Shown here: in pieces, positions 1 through 8,622 of the stretch | Position numbering within the stretch: position 1 is the first letter of the stretch | Layout: each line of letters opens with the position of its first letter | Origin: Pelolinea submarina | Lineage (GTDB): Bacteria > Chloroflexota > Anaerolineae > Anaerolineales > Anaerolineaceae | DNA: 64,000 nt | Assembly (NCBI RefSeq): GCF_003966975.1 | Contig: NZ_AP018437.1 | Location: forward strand, 1,302,001 to 1,366,000 | Direction of reading: 5' to 3' | The notes under the pieces: generated by a model | Database searches by the model: none | What the model was told of the DNA's origin: nothing | What the model saw: only the letters and a program-made list of their open reading frames with translations | Position numbers and translations under genes: made by a program

Positions 1-1133
1 CAGCGTTTGTCCGAGCAGGCGCCTTTTTCCAGCTTAAGCCCACACTCGTAGCCGTACATGTTGGCGGTTGGCCCGCCTACGTCGAAAATATACCCTTTGA
101 AGTCCGGCAGATCGGCCAATGCTTCGGCCTCATCCATGATGGAATCCTGGCTGCGCCAGCGCACCGTGCGGCCTTCATGCACGGCGATCGCGCAAAAATT
201 GCATTCGCCATAGCAGCCGTGGTGCGAGTTGATCGAAAAGCGGATGGTTTCCAGTGCCTTGACCGGCCCCTGCTGCTCGTAATAGGGGTGCTGCGCGCGC
301 TGGTAGGGCAACTCGTAAACTGCGTCCAGCTCAGCCTGGGTCGCGTAGGGCGCGGGCGGGTTGTGCACGAGATAGCGGTCCCCGTGCAGTTGGTACAACC
401 CTTTAGCCGTCAGCGGGTCGTTGTTCTGGTAAAACGTTTGGAACATCCGTGCGAAGGTGTACGGATCGGCCACCACGCTTTCATAGGGAGGCAGCTGCTC
501 ATAATTCTGTGAATCGGAGGGCGGTTCCTTGCTGATGAAGCATAATCCGCGCAGGCCGCTGGGGTCTGCGCCTTTATCCATGCACTCGGCAAAATCCAAC
601 ACGGATTGGTCCGCCATGCCGTACAACAAGTAATCGGCGCGCGCGTCGAACAGGATGGAACGCCGGATGCTGTCGGACCAATAATCGTAATGCGGCACGC
701 GCCGCAGGGAAGCTTCGATGCCGCCCAGCAGGATGGGCGCGCTGTCTTTAAAATAGCGCCGGATCAGGTTGCAGTAAGTAATCACCGCGCGGTCGGGCCG
801 GCGGTTGTTTTCACCGCCCGGGGTGTAATCATCCTTATGCCGTTTACGGCGGCTGGCGTTGTAATTGGCTACCATGGAATCCACACTCCCGCCGGTCACC
901 CCCCAAAACAAGTTGGGTTCTCCCAGACGCGTGATATCGGCCGGGCCGTGGATATCCGGTTGGGCGATGATGCCCACTTTATAACCGTCTTTTTCCAGCA
1001 CACGCGCGATGACTGCTGACCCGATCAGCGGGCTGTCGATATAAGAATCACCGCTGATGAGGATTACGTCCAGATTTTTCCAACCGCGCCGGCGAACTTC
1101 CTCCGGGGTGGTTGGGATGAATTGACTTTCCAT
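1..1133 (-). CDS. YgiQ family radical SAM protein (3' end beyond window)
   Basis: The minus-strand frame is open from an ATG at 1133 to the window edge, so about 377 N-terminal residues are present and the C-terminus is missing. The translation starts MESQFIPTTPEEVRRRGWKN and contains the radical SAM cluster CYGECNFC near 190-240, after the family signature SINSHHG. The N-terminal part carries the usual YgiQ (UPF0313) features: the LISGDSYID motif, then a GGIEASLRR segment. Family members bind a 4Fe-4S cluster and SAM; the reaction is not established. No close partner gene is visible: the next gene upstream (acetyltransferase) is 90 bp away on the same strand. Confidence in family is high, in function low. 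Confidence 0.9.
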   Translation of the reverse strand, partial: MESQFIPTTPEEVRRRGWKNLDVILISGDSYIDSPLIGSAVIARVLEKDGYKVGIIAQPDIHGPADITRLGEPNLFWGVTGGSVDSMVANYNASRRKRHKDDYTPGGENNRRPDRAVITYCNLIRRYFKDSAPILLGGIEASLRRVPHYDYWSDSIRRSILFDARADYLLYGMADQSVLDFAECMDKGADPSGLRGLCFISKEPPSDSQNYEQLPPYESVVADPYTFARMFQTFYQNNDPLTAKGLYQLHGDRYLVHNPPAPYATQAELDAVYELPYQRAQHPYYEQQGPVKALETIRFSINSHHGCYGECNFCAIAVHEGRTVRWRSQDSIMDEAEALADLPDFKGYIFDVGGPTANMYGYECGLKLEKGACSDKR

Positions 1134-1223
1134 TAAAAGGAATTGTAACCGATGCTTGTTGCCGAATTACAGTTGAAACTCATCCGGTTATCTGGATGGA
1201 TAAAAGTTTGGGAAAGGAACTGC

Positions 1224-1649
1224 CTATCGATTAATATTCTTGGACATAATGACAATATCTTCTCGTAAATTCCAGCCCGCGTTTTGCCAGAACTTCAACC
1301 CCTCCTGGTTATCCGCGATCACGAAGATGTGGCATTTTTCGATGCCCTGGGCTTGCAGCGCGTCCAGACAGGCTTGCACCAATGCATTCCCGATTCCCTG
1401 TTTTTGGCAGTCGGCATGCACGGCCAGGTGATAAAGGTACCCGCGGCGGCCGTCGCTGCCGCCTAACACGGTACCGACGATTTGATCATCCTGCGCGGCG
1501 ATGAAACTGGTGTTTGGGTTGCGCAGCAGGAAGGCCTGGATGGCTTCCTCGCGGTCTGCGCTGGAGAGGCCCAAACCGGGCACCCCTTGCCAAAGCCGTA
1601 TTGCCCCTGCGTAGTCCGCCGATTGCATCAGACGAATTTGAACACCCAT
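1224..1649 (-). CDS. GNAT family N-acetyltransferase
   Basis: This is a 141-residue single-domain acetyltransferase. It shows the GNAT core: a beta-strand IVGTVLGGSDGRRGYLYHLAVH followed by the acetyl-CoA pyrophosphate loop QKQGIGNALV (Q/R-x-x-G-x-G/A type), and the C-terminal ADNQEGLKFWQNAGW element typical of the last helix. The ATG at 1649 follows a strong GGAGGAGCA ribosome site. The substrate cannot be read from sequence; relatives include YpeA-like enzymes. It lies between the YgiQ gene and tRNA-Ser and could be co-transcribed with ygiQ. Confidence 0.88.
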   Translation of the reverse strand: MGVQIRLMQSADYAGAIRLWQGVPGLGLSSADREEAIQAFLLRNPNTSFIAAQDDQIVGTVLGGSDGRRGYLYHLAVHADCQKQGIGNALVQACLDALQAQGIEKCHIFVIADNQEGLKFWQNAGWNLREDIVIMSKNINR

Positions 1650-1750
1650 TGCTCCTCCGATGGTACAAAGAAATAAATCAATAAAGCTATATTATCAAAA
1701 AAAGGCTGAAGTGAGCGGATTTTGTTGATGGATTAATTTAAGATAAGGGT

Positions 1751-1778
1751 TTGCCATTAAAAACAAACATGTTATAAT
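1751..1778 (+). promoter_or_regulatory. sigma70-type promoter of tRNA-Ser
   Basis: A TTGCCA hexamer at 1751-1756 and TATAAT at 1773-1778 are separated by 16 bp, and the tRNA starts 27 bp after the -10 box. This is seen directly; use in vivo is inferred. Confidence 0.7.
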
Positions 1779-1804
1779 TTTGCCGCTATTCTGATAGCAG
1801 TCGT

Positions 1805-1893
<89 letters not shown>

Positions 1894-1982
1894 TTTTATT
1901 TAAGTTCCTCCCTCCTTTGAACCAATCCGTAAAGTCAGCCACAGGTATAATTTCTGTATATTATTTTTTACAGGGATGTGCA

Positions 1983-3518
1983 ATGGACAAACTGCGGGAC
2001 AAGGCCAAAATTTTACTGAGCATTATCTTTCTTTCCGTGTTGCTGGGGTTAGCTTGTGTTGACGTGGATTTTTCACTATCTGAATCGGGGATTGAAATAG
2101 CCACTTCAGAACCGCTGACTTCCTCTTTCTCGCAGCCTGTCACCGCGGATTACCTGCCGACGGTCCTTGCGAAAATTGAGGGCACTCCCATTGCGGCAGA
2201 TGAATTGCCGGTCAACGCGGTGGTGCAAATTATCGTACGCGGCACGGTGGAAGGGGAGGAGCAGGAGTGGAGCGGATCCGGAACGATCATTTCGCCGGAC
2301 GGGCTGATTCTGACCAACGCGCACGTGGCCATGGGCGACCGTTTCTATCCGGCCGAGCAATTGCTGATTATGTTGACAGTCGCGGAGGATGCGCTGCCTG
2401 AAGCGGCTTTTTACGCGGAAGTGATGCAGGCCGATGAAAATCTGGATATTGCCGTGCTGCGGCCGTCTGTGGACTTGCAGGGCAATGCGGTGGACCGCTC
2501 GGCACTCAACCTGCCTTTTGTATCCCTGGGGAATTCGGACGAATTACATTTGGGCGATGACATTTTGATTCTGGGCTATCCCGGTATTGGCGGGGAAACC
2601 ATTACGCTGACGCGCGGAGAGGTGAGCGGATTTACTTCGGAGACAGGTTATGGCAACCGAGCCTTTATCAAGACCTCGGCGACCATCGCGGGCGGCAATA
2701 GCGGTGGGCTGGCTCTGGATAAGAACAACCACCTGGTAGGGATTCCAACTGAAGTGGGTGCCGGCGAGGAATATTCGGAAGTGGTAGACTGCCGCCCGCT
2801 GGCGGACACCAATCGCGATGGAGTCATTGACGATTATGATACCTGTGTGCCTACCGGCGGTTTCATCAATGCCCTGCGGCCGGTCAACCTGGCTTTGCCT
2901 CTGATTAACGCGGCTTTGAATAACGAAGTTGCTTATAATGCCGAATCTTACCAGGAAGTTGAAATTGCCGAGGGCAGTCAGATTATTTTTCAGGATGACT
3001 TCTCGGATACTGCCACCGGTTGGCCGGAGGCCGATAGCCGGAATGAAGCTTATTACTATCAGAATGGGCGTTACTGGATTGAAGTAAACCAAGAAAATTA
3101 TATTCAACCGATCACCGGCGGGGAGTCGTATACCGATATTGTGATTGAAATCAATGCGCGAGTGGAACAATCTTCTACCGATGGAGAATATGGTCTACTC
3201 TGCCGCTATCAGGATGATGATAACCTGTACATGTTCGAGGTTACCCAGGACGGTTATTACGCTATTTATAAATTACTGAATGGCGATTGGGTCCCCTTGA
3301 TAGACTACACTTATTCCAGTCTGGTGGATACGCTGGACAGTGCCAATCTCCAGGCCTCCTGTGTCGGAAATACGCTGCGTTTGGCGGTCAACGGCAAACT
3401 GCTGGGAGAGGTACAGGATAGTTCCATTTCCTCCGGTGACTACGGCTTTTTCGCGGGGACTTTCTATAATAGCGGCAACATCATCTCGTTTGATGATCTG
3501 GTGGTCAGACAACCTTAA
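1983..3518 (+). CDS. secreted trypsin-like serine protease lipoprotein with C-terminal jelly-roll domain
   Basis: This is a 511-residue protein from an ATG at 1983; longer in-frame extensions would run into the tRNA and are rejected. The N-terminus is a lipoprotein signal ending LLGLAC, so the mature protein should be lipid-anchored outside the membrane. An S1C/HtrA-like catalytic domain follows with His in LTNAHV, Asp in LDIAVLRP and Ser in AGGNSGGLAL. An acidic loop DTNRDGVIDDYD looks like a calcium-binding (dockerin/EF-hand-like) insertion. The last ~190 residues, starting IIFQDDFSDTATGW, resemble concanavalin-like/DUF1080-type carbohydrate-binding folds. No PDZ domain is apparent. The role is probably extracellular proteolysis or quality control; the substrate is unknown. 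Confidence 0.85.
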   Translation: MDKLRDKAKILLSIIFLSVLLGLACVDVDFSLSESGIEIATSEPLTSSFSQPVTADYLPTVLAKIEGTPIAADELPVNAVVQIIVRGTVEGEEQEWSGSGTIISPDGLILTNAHVAMGDRFYPAEQLLIMLTVAEDALPEAAFYAEVMQADENLDIAVLRPSVDLQGNAVDRSALNLPFVSLGNSDELHLGDDILILGYPGIGGETITLTRGEVSGFTSETGYGNRAFIKTSATIAGGNSGGLALDKNNHLVGIPTEVGAGEEYSEVVDCRPLADTNRDGVIDDYDTCVPTGGFINALRPVNLALPLINAALNNEVAYNAESYQEVEIAEGSQIIFQDDFSDTATGWPEADSRNEAYYYQNGRYWIEVNQENYIQPITGGESYTDIVIEINARVEQSSTDGEYGLLCRYQDDDNLYMFEVTQDGYYAIYKLLNGDWVPLIDYTYSSLVDTLDSANLQASCVGNTLRLAVNGKLLGEVQDSSISSGDYGFFAGTFYNSGNIISFDDLVVRQP

Positions 3519-3543
3519 GAAAAGAGCGGAACAGTAGAGCATT

Positions 3544-4770
3544 TTGAATAAACAATATTCGGTAGAAATACAATCGATGGTTTACGAGGGTGGCGGCTTC
3601 AGCCGGCTGCCGGATGGCAAGGCGGTTTTTGTGCCTTATGTCATGCCTGGTGAGCAGGTAACCATCCAAATCCGTGAAGACAAAAAAGGCTTTGCGTTGG
3701 CGGATCTGGTCAGCGTAGACCGCCTGCATCCACAGCGTATTCAACCGCGCTGTGCTCATTTCGGTATTTGCGGCGGATGCCACTACCAACATATCCCTTA
3801 TGAGCTGCAGGTGGCCTACAAGAAAGATATTTTGATCGAGCAACTGCAGCGTATCGGCGGGATTGAGTCGCCTGTGATAGAAGCGGTGATTCCCTCATCC
3901 AACGAATGGGCTTACCGCAATACGGTCCAATTTCAGGTTTCCTCCAAAGGAAAACTTTGTTATGCCAAAGCGCGCGATAATTTTCCCTTTGCGGTGCGGG
4001 AGTGTCATCTGCCCATGCCGGCATTGGCCCAACTTTGGCCGCAGTTGACTTTTGAACCGGAAAGTTTTATCGGACGGTTGGACCTGCGTCAAAATCAAAA
4101 TGGTGATGTGCTGCTGGAAATGAACGGCAATCAGAGCGAGATCCCTGAGCTGGAAAGCGAATCCAGTGTTTCCATCGTCTCACTGGCCGGAGATGATCAG
4201 GTTGTGTTGGCGGGAGACGGGTACCTGATCGCTGAAGTACTGGGCCGTCCTTTCCTGATCTCCGCGGGTTCGTTCTTCCAAACTAATTACAGCGGCGCTG
4301 AAGCACTGATAAACCAGGTGCTTGCTTTGGTACGGGAATATAAACCGCAGCGGCTGCTGGACGTTTACAGTGGGGTGGGGTTGTTCTCTGCCTTCCTGGC
4401 GGGCGAGGTGGACGAACTGCTGGCTGTGGAATCCAGTCCGGCGGCTTGCAGGGATTTTGTGGTCAACTTGGACGAGTTCGACACCGTCAGCCTGGCGGAA
4501 GGGTTGGCGGAAAAGATCCTGCCGGAATTGGATTTTAGCGCGGATGTGGTGCTGGTCGACCCGCCGCGTTCAGGCCTGCGCCCACAGGCGCGCGAAGCCA
4601 TCCTCAATCAGGGGGCGCGTGCCATCATTTACGTATCCTGCAACCCGGCCACCCTGGCCCGCGACGTGCGCGCCATTTTGGAAGCCGGCTACCGTTTGGA
4701 GAAGACTATCCTGGTGGACATGTTCCCGCAAACCTATCACATGGAGACGGTGGCATTATTCTTGATATAA
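3544..4770 (+). CDS. rlmD: TrmA/RlmD-type RNA (uracil-5-)-methyltransferase
   Basis: This is a 408-residue class I methyltransferase of the TrmA/RumA family, which makes m5U in 23S rRNA or tRNA. A TRAM-like N-terminal OB fold (VYEGGGFSRLPDGKAVFV) is followed by the iron-sulphur cysteines in CAHFGICGGC plus the later REC. The SAM-binding motif is LLDVYSGVGLFS. The catalytic loops are VDPPRSGL and YVSCNPATLARD, with the nucleophilic Cys in the latter. A TTG at 3544 is the likely start; an ATG at 3577 is the alternative. It starts 25 bp after the protease gene on the same strand. The exact target (U747, U1939 or tRNA U54) cannot be decided from sequence, so the symbol is provisional. Confidence 0.85.
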   Translation: MNKQYSVEIQSMVYEGGGFSRLPDGKAVFVPYVMPGEQVTIQIREDKKGFALADLVSVDRLHPQRIQPRCAHFGICGGCHYQHIPYELQVAYKKDILIEQLQRIGGIESPVIEAVIPSSNEWAYRNTVQFQVSSKGKLCYAKARDNFPFAVRECHLPMPALAQLWPQLTFEPESFIGRLDLRQNQNGDVLLEMNGNQSEIPELESESSVSIVSLAGDDQVVLAGDGYLIAEVLGRPFLISAGSFFQTNYSGAEALINQVLALVREYKPQRLLDVYSGVGLFSAFLAGEVDELLAVESSPAACRDFVVNLDEFDTVSLAEGLAEKILPELDFSADVVLVDPPRSGLRPQAREAILNQGARAIIYVSCNPATLARDVRAILEAGYRLEKTILVDMFPQTYHMETVALFLI

Positions 4771-4784
4771 AGCAAATCATGACG

Positions 4785-4886
4785 TCAACAATATCTTAAT
4801 TCATCGATTTTTATGAAGCTGTCCTTTTCAGCAGCATCAAAATCCAATATTGTATTATCCAAGTCCATCAAAATGACGTCATACAT
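4785..4886 (-). pseudogene. truncated HAD-superfamily hydrolase (YjjG-like) N-terminal fragment
   Basis: A 33-codon minus-strand ORF starts ATG at 4886 and reads MYDVILMDLDNTILDFDAAE, the exact motif I region (DxDNT) of YjjG-type pyrimidine 5'-nucleotidases, then stops after about eight more plausible residues. A complete family member is about 230 residues, so roughly 85% is gone. Its start overlaps the stop of the YczE-like gene (ATGTATGA), as in an original operon. The break lies next to the end of the native rlmD-like gene and so marks the left junction of the AT-rich block. Confidence 0.75.
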
Positions 4887-5514
4887 AATCTGTATCTACT
4901 TTTAAAAATGTTTTTCTGTGAAAATCATACGAGAAACCCATCAATCTGGATAACAGAAGAAAGCTGATAGCGGTTCCTTCTCTGATGTAAAGAGTGTGCC
5001 TTGTGATCAGGGTTACGATTAATGTGCTTGCCAAAAAGAAAATGTCAAACCCCATTCGGACTTTTGCCAGGCTGATTCTTTGTTTTTCACTTAATACGAT
5101 ACATAGACCTTCCAAGGGGAATCGGATAATTCCCATAGCCAGAATCGCCCCCAAACTAATAGCGGCTAAGAATAATCCAAATATAAAGAGCATTATTTTT
5201 AAATAGTAGGATTGAACGATGATATGGTTTAGAACAGAATATGTAAAAAGATTGATTACCAACCCATTACCCATTATTGCTATGATCTGCGTAAAATCCT
5301 TTAGCTTCGGACGAGAAGGCTGCATATAGAGATAGGTAAGGAAGAAGAATAAGTTAAATAGATTGATCATCGTTCCGATCTCAAGATGCAGCAAATCTGC
5401 AAAAAGTAAACAGAATGCATTGAACATACTTTGACCAATACCTGCTTTGATTTGCAGAGAAATGCCAATACCAAATAATATGAATGTAATTACTGAGTAA
5501 ACTATTCTTTTCAT
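4879..5514 (-). CDS. YczE/YitT-like integral membrane protein
   Basis: This is a 211-residue protein with about five hydrophobic segments. The start MKRIVYSVITFILFGIGISL and the GIGQSMFNAFC segment fit the YczE/YyaS/YitT family of unknown function. The ATG at 5514 follows an AAGGTG site; the longer frame to 5598 lacks one. The gene is clearly more AT-rich than rlmD next to it and its closest look is Firmicutes. It is immediately followed by a truncated HAD hydrolase with overlapping stop/start. It is transcribed divergently from the DUF6796-like gene across a 220-bp AT-rich spacer. Confidence 0.7.
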   Translation of the reverse strand: MKRIVYSVITFILFGIGISLQIKAGIGQSMFNAFCLLFADLLHLEIGTMINLFNLFFFLTYLYMQPSRPKLKDFTQIIAIMGNGLVINLFTYSVLNHIIVQSYYLKIMLFIFGLFLAAISLGAILAMGIIRFPLEGLCIVLSEKQRISLAKVRMGFDIFFLASTLIVTLITRHTLYIREGTAISFLLLSRLMGFSYDFHRKTFLKVDTDYV

Positions 5515-5673
5515 GTATGTTTTTTTCACCTTGAATGTTTTTTGTATTTCGAATGATAGGGTGAAAGAAAAAATTTGGATATGAGAATTATCATACAAAG
5601 AGAGAAAAAATTGGCTTTTAATAATGAATTACCCTCAATAATCGTTGAAATATGAATTTCTTTAACAAATCTT

Positions 5674-5679
5674 TATAAT
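5674..5679 (+). promoter_or_regulatory. candidate -10 box for the 5735 gene
   Basis: A perfect TATAAT lies 55 bp before the chosen start of the membrane protein gene at 5735. No good -35 is seen at normal spacing (TTGAAA at 5645-5650 is 23 bp away), which is what an activator-dependent promoter would look like. Confidence 0.45.
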
Positions 5680-5682
5680 TTT

Positions 5683-5737
5683 CATGTACTCTTTCCTTGA
5701 AAAAAATAAAATATCTTTTGAAAGGATAGAGTACATG
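5683..5737 (+). promoter_or_regulatory. inverted repeat covering RBS and start codon
   Basis: CATGTACTCT (5683-5692) is the exact complement of AGAGTACATG (5728-5737). After a T/T mismatch, TCCTT pairs with AAGGA. The right arm contains both the ribosome site AAAGGA and the ATG of the 5735 gene. It could fold in RNA and hide the start, or act as a DNA operator, since the -10 box at 5674 would place transcription start inside the left arm. Confidence 0.5.
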
Positions 5738-6439
5738 AAAATCGGAAAAATGAAATTGATGGCACTGATTGGCCTATTGGGAGGTTTACTGTTTGCCGTG
5801 GGAGATCTATTTGTATATTTACTTCCAAATAGTCATTATGAAAGTAATATATATACTGATTGGGCCAATATGAATATGTGGAGGTTTGGCGTATCTCTTT
5901 ATTTGGGGTGTTTTGGCACAATATTATTGTTAATTGGTTTCTATAGCTTCTACAATATTGTGAAACAGGTTTGTTCAAATTTAGTAAAACTCTTTTGTTT
6001 AATTCTTGCGATTGGTGTTGTACTGACATCGATTGGACATTTTTTTATCGCATGTATTGTGCCAATGACTTATAAAGGTGCAATATATGCAGGAGCATCT
6101 GCTGATTTAGCTAAGTCAATATCAATGTGCTGGGAACCATATATTGATCCGCTTAATATTTTCGTTATGGTAGTTGTAATATTGTTACAGTCAATTATGT
6201 TGATAGGTCTTATAGTGAAGGGTAAACTAAATTGTCCAAAATGGATGATTGTATTAAATCCTGTTGGTTTGATTGTTCTTTCTATACCCGTCACAATTTT
6301 GCTTAATGATACAGGTTTAGAGGGTATTTCGGATGCATTCGAAAGTTTAGGAGAAAGCTTAATGTATTTAGCAGTATTCTGGCATTGGAAACGAGAAAAT
6401 GACATGAGAAATAGGGATACGATTACAGAAAATGTTTAA
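5735..6439 (+). CDS. DUF6796-like integral membrane protein
   Basis: This is a 234-residue protein with six to seven hydrophobic segments, beginning MKIGKMKLMALIGLLGGLLF. It keeps motifs I associate with the DUF6796 group (GDLFVYLLPNSHYES and MWRFGVSLYLG). Function is unknown. ATG 5735 is chosen because AAAGGA sits 7 bp upstream; an in-frame ATG at 5684 lacks a ribosome site. The gene is strongly AT-rich and lies 64 bp before an OmpR-type response regulator on the same strand. It may therefore be the output or the sensed partner of that system. The Clostridia-like origin is inferred from composition and neighbours. Confidence 0.65.
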   Translation: MKIGKMKLMALIGLLGGLLFAVGDLFVYLLPNSHYESNIYTDWANMNMWRFGVSLYLGCFGTILLLIGFYSFYNIVKQVCSNLVKLFCLILAIGVVLTSIGHFFIACIVPMTYKGAIYAGASADLAKSISMCWEPYIDPLNIFVMVVVILLQSIMLIGLIVKGKLNCPKWMIVLNPVGLIVLSIPVTILLNDTGLEGISDAFESLGESLMYLAVFWHWKRENDMRNRDTITENV

Positions 6440-6503
6440 TTAGTATGAAATATACTGCGTATATAGAGTGAAGGGAAATTTTATTAGGGAGAAACAAAAA
6501 TGA

Positions 6504-7196
6504 ATGGCTAAAATACTTGTTGTCGATGATGAGGAAAAAATTCTTAAATTAATAAAGAATATCCTGAGCCAGGATGGACATGAAGTAACATCATGCTTGA
6601 ATTTTAATGATGTCGATGAGAACGCATTGTTATGGTTTGACATGATTATCTTAGACATAATGCTGCCAGGAACTGATGGATTTGAAATTTGCCGAAAAAT
6701 TCGTGACAAGGTTAACTGTCCGATTGTGTTTATTACAGCAAGGATACAGGAAGAGGATGCGATATATGGATTTGGATTAGGGGCAGACGACTATATCAAA
6801 AAACCATTTAATATGGCAGAACTGAAAGCAAGAGTTGATGCCCACCTAAGACGAGAACGCCGTAATCATCAGTTTGTACTGAATTCGGGAGATATCCGTT
6901 TTGATTTACGGGGAATGAAGCTAATGGTCGGAAATGAAAGTATAAATCTGACTAAGGGTGAATATCAGATATGTGAGTATCTTGCAAAGTACAGAGGACA
7001 GGTGTTTTCCAGAGAACAGATATATGAATCTGTATTTGGTTATAATGGTGAAAGCAATGATAATACCATTGCTACTCATATCATGAATATAAGAAGCAAG
7101 TTGGATGCTGCAGGAACTTCACCAATACAGACAGTATGGGGGATCGGATATAAATGGGAAATAGCAAAGAAAAAAAGAGATATCAGACAACCTTAA
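6504..7196 (+). CDS. OmpR/PhoB-type response regulator
   Basis: This is a 230-residue two-domain regulator. The receiver shows the acidic pair DDEE near residue 8, the phosphoacceptor Asp in MIILDIMLPG, Thr in VFITAR and Lys in YIKKPF. The C-terminal winged helix shows INLTKGEYQICEYLA and the recognition-wing DNTIATHIMNIRSKLD. ATG 6504 follows AGGGAGAAAC. It overlaps the histidine kinase gene by 43 bp, so the two are translationally coupled. It is AT-rich and Firmicutes-like. Its targets are unknown, but the membrane proteins in the same block are the obvious candidates. Confidence 0.93.
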   Translation: MAKILVVDDEEKILKLIKNILSQDGHEVTSCLNFNDVDENALLWFDMIILDIMLPGTDGFEICRKIRDKVNCPIVFITARIQEEDAIYGFGLGADDYIKKPFNMAELKARVDAHLRRERRNHQFVLNSGDIRFDLRGMKLMVGNESINLTKGEYQICEYLAKYRGQVFSREQIYESVFGYNGESNDNTIATHIMNIRSKLDAAGTSPIQTVWGIGYKWEIAKKKRDIRQP

Positions 7197-8251
7197 TTTC
7201 GATAGTAACAAAAGCAGTGTATAGTACTGGATTTGGTGTTTTAGGGTTGACGCTATGTATGTTTGTTTTTCTCTTTTTTATTGAAGATAAGCAGCTTTTC
7301 TCCAGTGAGATATTTGTAAATATCGAGTTGTCAATATTGATCGCATACCCATTCTTTGTAATTCTTTTAATATTTTTGGCAGCGTTCTTAACGGCCAGAA
7401 ATATTAAAAGAAAGGGTATGCCCATTTTAGAAGCGATAAATAAAATTAAAATACAGGATTTGGATTTTAATATCGAGTTGAGTGGGGTTAAAGAAATCGA
7501 TCAGGTGTTAGATGGCATCGATGATTTGCGATTTGCATTGAAAGGTGCATTGGAAAAGCAATGGAGACTGGAACAAAATCGTAGAGAGCAGATTTCAACG
7601 CTTGCACATGATTTTAAAACTCCTATTACAGTTGTAAAGGGAAATATGGAGTTATTACAAATTGGCAAATTAGACGATGTAAATAAGGAGTATGTTGAAG
7701 ATGCCAGGGCAGGTCTGGAACAGATGGAGACGTATTTAACTCAGCTTCTGGAAATAGTACAGGCGGAGAGAGGATATGTATTCAACAAACAGAAAATTAA
7801 TCTGTTTGAAACGCTTTCTGAAGCTGTTGCAATGACAAAACGGATAGCCAATGAGAAAAGAATTAGGATCTTTATTGAAACAGATAATGAGAATATTTTT
7901 ATTTATGCAGACGTGATTTTGTTATTGCGAGCATTGAACAATCTGATTTCAAATGCGCTGGATTATACACCTCAGGAAGGTACTGTAAAAATAAGTCTTT
8001 CATCAGAGGAAAGCGAAGTAGCTATATGTATTGCAGATTCCGGCTGTGGTTTCAGCCCGAGTGCTCTAAAACATGGGGCGGAACAATTCTATATGGATGA
8101 TGATAGCAGAAAAGAAAAAAATCATTATGGTTTAGGATTATTTATTGCTGATTCAATTATCAAGCAACATAACGGAAGTATGCTGCTTGCTAATGATGAA
8201 TTGACCGGAGGCGCAAAGATTAATATTAGGATTCCCCTAATGAAAGATTAA
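7154..8251 (+). CDS. sensor histidine kinase, partner of the 6504 regulator
   Basis: This is a 365-residue membrane kinase. Two N-terminal transmembrane segments (about residues 18-40 and 53-75) enclose almost no extracytoplasmic loop, so it probably senses in or near the membrane. A short HAMP-like region follows. The phosphoacceptor His is in STLAHDFKTPITVVKGN; the N box is ALNNLISNALDYT, G1 is IADSGCGFS and G2 is YGLGLFIADSI. The frame overlaps the response regulator by 43 bp. The small sensor resembles kinases that respond to cell-envelope or peptide-antibiotic stress, but that role is inference. Confidence 0.92.
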   Translation: MGNSKEKKRYQTTLISIVTKAVYSTGFGVLGLTLCMFVFLFFIEDKQLFSSEIFVNIELSILIAYPFFVILLIFLAAFLTARNIKRKGMPILEAINKIKIQDLDFNIELSGVKEIDQVLDGIDDLRFALKGALEKQWRLEQNRREQISTLAHDFKTPITVVKGNMELLQIGKLDDVNKEYVEDARAGLEQMETYLTQLLEIVQAERGYVFNKQKINLFETLSEAVAMTKRIANEKRIRIFIETDNENIFIYADVILLLRALNNLISNALDYTPQEGTVKISLSSEESEVAICIADSGCGFSPSALKHGAEQFYMDDDSRKEKNHYGLGLFIADSIIKQHNGSMLLANDELTGGAKINIRIPLMKD

Positions 8252-8622
8252 AGAAAAACTTCACGCAGGCGGTAAATTTCCTCGGAGACATCCTCGTAAT
8301 CGGCTTGAGCGCCGGTCCGTTTCAATAGCTCCTCCCACACAAAAATTTCACGCGGGAGAATGGCTTCGTGGCTATTTCCGACGTTATACTGTGGCACAAG
8401 GCCGTTGTTTTTGACGCGCTGTTTGGTGAGGAAGTCTACGGTGTAGGTTTTCTACAAAAGAGCGTCTCCGATGTACTTTTCATTCTGAAGAATTGTCCTG
8501 ATATTGCAGGTATGCCACTACTTGCGTCCCGCGCCGTTCAAGATACCGTCCGCTTTGAGGTCACGAGCAATTTTCAGTATGCTGGCACCTTCGAGGTATT
8601 CCCGGTAGATGGTGCCAATTTA
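8248..8622 (-). pseudogene. decayed large serine recombinase, C-terminal fragment
   Basis: Reading the minus strand from about 8622 gives [20 protein letters not shown], then [13 protein letters not shown], a TAG stop, WHTCNIRTILQNEKYIGDAL L, a second TAG, then KTYTVDFLTKQRVKNNGLVP and QYNVGNSHEAILPREIFVWE, ending in TAA at 8248. This matches the Recombinase domain of large serine recombinases of Firmicutes integrative elements (YLxGxS, ILxNEKYxGDxLLQKTYTxDFLT, NxHEAII). The catalytic N-terminal domain is absent and two in-frame TAG codons interrupt it (the second replaces the usual Gln). Its stop overlaps the histidine kinase end. It marks the right side of the AT-rich block. Confidence 0.85.

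Noticed and set aside
4779..4882. ATGACGTCA occurring near 4779 and 4873 as a target-site duplication of the AT-rich block
   Set aside because: Both copies lie on the same side of the block (94 bp apart), so they cannot flank the insertion.
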